NCBI GenBank assembly: GCA_947167725.1
Contig: CAMVJF010000006.1
Coordinates: forward strand, 1 to 23,091
Reading direction: 5' to 3'
Origin: an uncultured Clostridia bacterium
Lineage (GTDB): Bacteria; Bacillota; Clostridia; Oscillospirales; Oscillospiraceae
Length of the DNA stretch: 23,091 nucleotides
Positions 22,114-23,091 of this stretch are shown here, one piece after another (the first letter of the stretch is position 1; each line of letters starts with the position of its first letter). Position numbers and translations under genes: made by a program. The notes under the pieces are model-generated. The model was given only the letters and a program-made list of their open reading frames with translations, did not search any database and had not been told where the DNA came from.

Positions 22114-22728
22114 TCAGACGGTCCCGAGCTCGCGCAGCCCGGCCTTGTGCAGCGTCGCCACGCCGAAGAGCAGCAGCGTCTGGCCGAGCGTGTTGATCCT
22201 CTGCTCGATCCAATTCATGGCCGCGGAATTCCCCTCGCGCGAGGCCAGGTAGCCCATCGCCATGTAGCACAGGAAGGTCAGCGCAAAGACGGTGATCAGC
22301 CCCTTTTTCTTCATGCGCGCGGCGAGCACGCTGAGGCACGCGCACATCGCGCCGAGGCCGAGCACCATCATCGCGATGAACACGAAGGTCCCGGCAAAGA
22401 CGGGCGGCGCGGCGGCGAGCATTGCCTTTTTGCGGCCGCAGAGCATCAGGATCAGCCCGAAGCCCGTCAGCAGCAGACCGATGGACTGCACCGGCAGGAA
22501 CACCGTGTTGAGCACCTGAAAATCGCATACGCCCAGCGCGTAGAGCAGCTTCCACAGCGCCTTGAGAAAGCCGGCGAGGAACGCGTTGACGCAGCCCGCG
22601 GCGAAGCAGGCGTAGGCGTATTTCGGCATCTTGTTGTAGAGATCGCGCTGCATCAGCACCGCGGCCACGGCAAAGAGAGCGACCGGGATAAAGTCTGTGA
22701 GCGCCATCGGGACGGAAAACTCATACAT
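22114..22728 (-). CDS. Hypothetical polytopic membrane protein
   Basis: 204 aa, about five to six hydrophobic helices (roughly residues 8-26, 38-60, 73-97, 103-135, 140-160 and a weaker 180-200) joined by short loops; no catalytic motif or recognised domain, although the overall pattern recurs in uncharacterised Clostridial membrane proteins. SD GGGAG lies about 9 nt before ATG 22728; ATG 22707 (MALTDF) is an in-frame alternative. It follows the partial gene at 22778 by about 50 nt on the same strand and may be co-transcribed with it. It is convergent with the second CotH gene. Function unknown. Confidence 0.7.
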   Translation of the reverse strand: MYEFSVPMALTDFIPVALFAVAAVLMQRDLYNKMPKYAYACFAAGCVNAFLAGFLKALWKLLYALGVCDFQVLNTVFLPVQSIGLLLTGFGLILMLCGRKKAMLAAAPPVFAGTFVFIAMMVLGLGAMCACLSVLAARMKKKGLITVFALTFLCYMAMGYLASREGNSAAMNWIEQRINTLGQTLLLFGVATLHKAGLRELGTV

Positions 22729-22777
22729 GGCTTTTCTCTCCCTTTCTCTGTCTGTTCCGCGTGTGGTCCTCCGCCGC

Positions 22778-23091
22778 TCAGCCCTTGCCCTTTTCCTTGG
22801 CGCGCTTGTCGTTGATGATCTTCATCTCGGCGGCTGTGACCTCCTTGACGCCGTGCTCCTTGGCCCAGGCCACGCAGCCCTTGAGCACGGTCGGCAGGAA
22901 GATGCGCGGGACGTTGAGCAGCATCTCGAGCGCGTCGTCGGTGAAGTGCACGTCCGGATCGGTGCGGTCGGCAGCATAGCGGACGGAGGAGAGCGTGGCG
23001 TTGCGGATCGGCAGCAGCTCGGGCACGAGGCGCGGCGTCCTGGCAAACCAGAAGTTCTTGCTGTCGCGGTAGCCGTGGCAGATCAGCACGT
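22778..23091 (-). CDS. C-terminal part of a protein with PCP-reductase-like helical domain (partial)
   Basis: The last 104 codons; the start is beyond the right edge (the frame is open there, and the GTG at 23089 is probably internal). Residues about 47-95 of the visible part (DVHFTDDALEML, NVPRIFLPTVLKG, AWAKEHGVKEVTAAEM) follow the spacing of the small helical domain at the C-terminus of light-independent protochlorophyllide reductase subunit B (PCP_red, PF08369): acidic-aromatic-Thr, VP, K/R, Ala-x-Glu-x-Gly, then Val/Ile-Thr. Such domains also occur in non-photosynthetic proteins. The preceding stretch (ICHGYRDSKNFWFARTP) is not recognised. The call is a pattern match only. Confidence 0.45.
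   Translation of the reverse strand, partial: VLICHGYRDSKNFWFARTPRLVPELLPIRNATLSSVRYAADRTDPDVHFTDDALEMLLNVPRIFLPTVLKGCVAWAKEHGVKEVTAAEMKIINDKRAKEKGKG

Overview
The window reads as chromosomal DNA from a high-GC, low-GC-ancestry Bacillota of the Clostridia, most like an uncultured or gut Oscillospiraceae-type anaerobe. The reasons are strong AGGAGG-type ribosome sites, intrinsic terminators with T-tracts, sigma-A type -35/-10 promoters, dense lipoprotein and LRR/CotH content, and protein sequences (class II CCA enzyme, MurC, family 4 UDG, VanS-type kinase) of Clostridial character. This placement is inference from reading alone. I see no rRNA, tRNA, CRISPR array, insertion sequence or phage gene.

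Left block (1-3743), housekeeping: a leftward operon cca - uracil-DNA glycosylase (family 4) - DUF2156 protein (cut by the window edge), and rightward murC. The cca and murC promoters appear to face each other, with a terminator-like hairpin in the murC leader. A rightward cell-surface protein (beta-helix plus InlB B-repeat plus C-terminal membrane anchor, 3764-4972) follows murC and ends at a very strong terminator.

Centre (5038-12759), the most unusual part: a tightly packed leftward operon of six envelope proteins under a near-consensus promoter (TTGACA-17-TAAACT). In order of transcription these are a CotH-type kinase lipoprotein with two lamin-tail domains, a phosphodiester glycosidase (NAGPA fold), a 63-aa two-helix membrane protein, an LRR lipoprotein, a second phosphodiester glycosidase and a large single-pass protein with an NTF2-like end. 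Overlaps of 4-8 nt or gaps of 5-7 nt suggest coordinated production of a surface machine that probably modifies protein or glycan outside the cell. I know no named system of this composition.

Right block (12760-23091): a 452-nt gap holding a candidate 95-nt small RNA; an APC-family amino acid permease; a two-component system (OmpR-type regulator and a large multi-pass kinase) with TTAAG direct repeats at its promoter; an orphan lipoprotein; an adenine-phosphoribosyltransferase-like protein; a second CotH/lamin-tail lipoprotein on the opposite strand with the same architecture as the first; a six-helix membrane protein; and the C-terminal end of a protein with a PCP-reductase-like helical domain, cut by the right edge.
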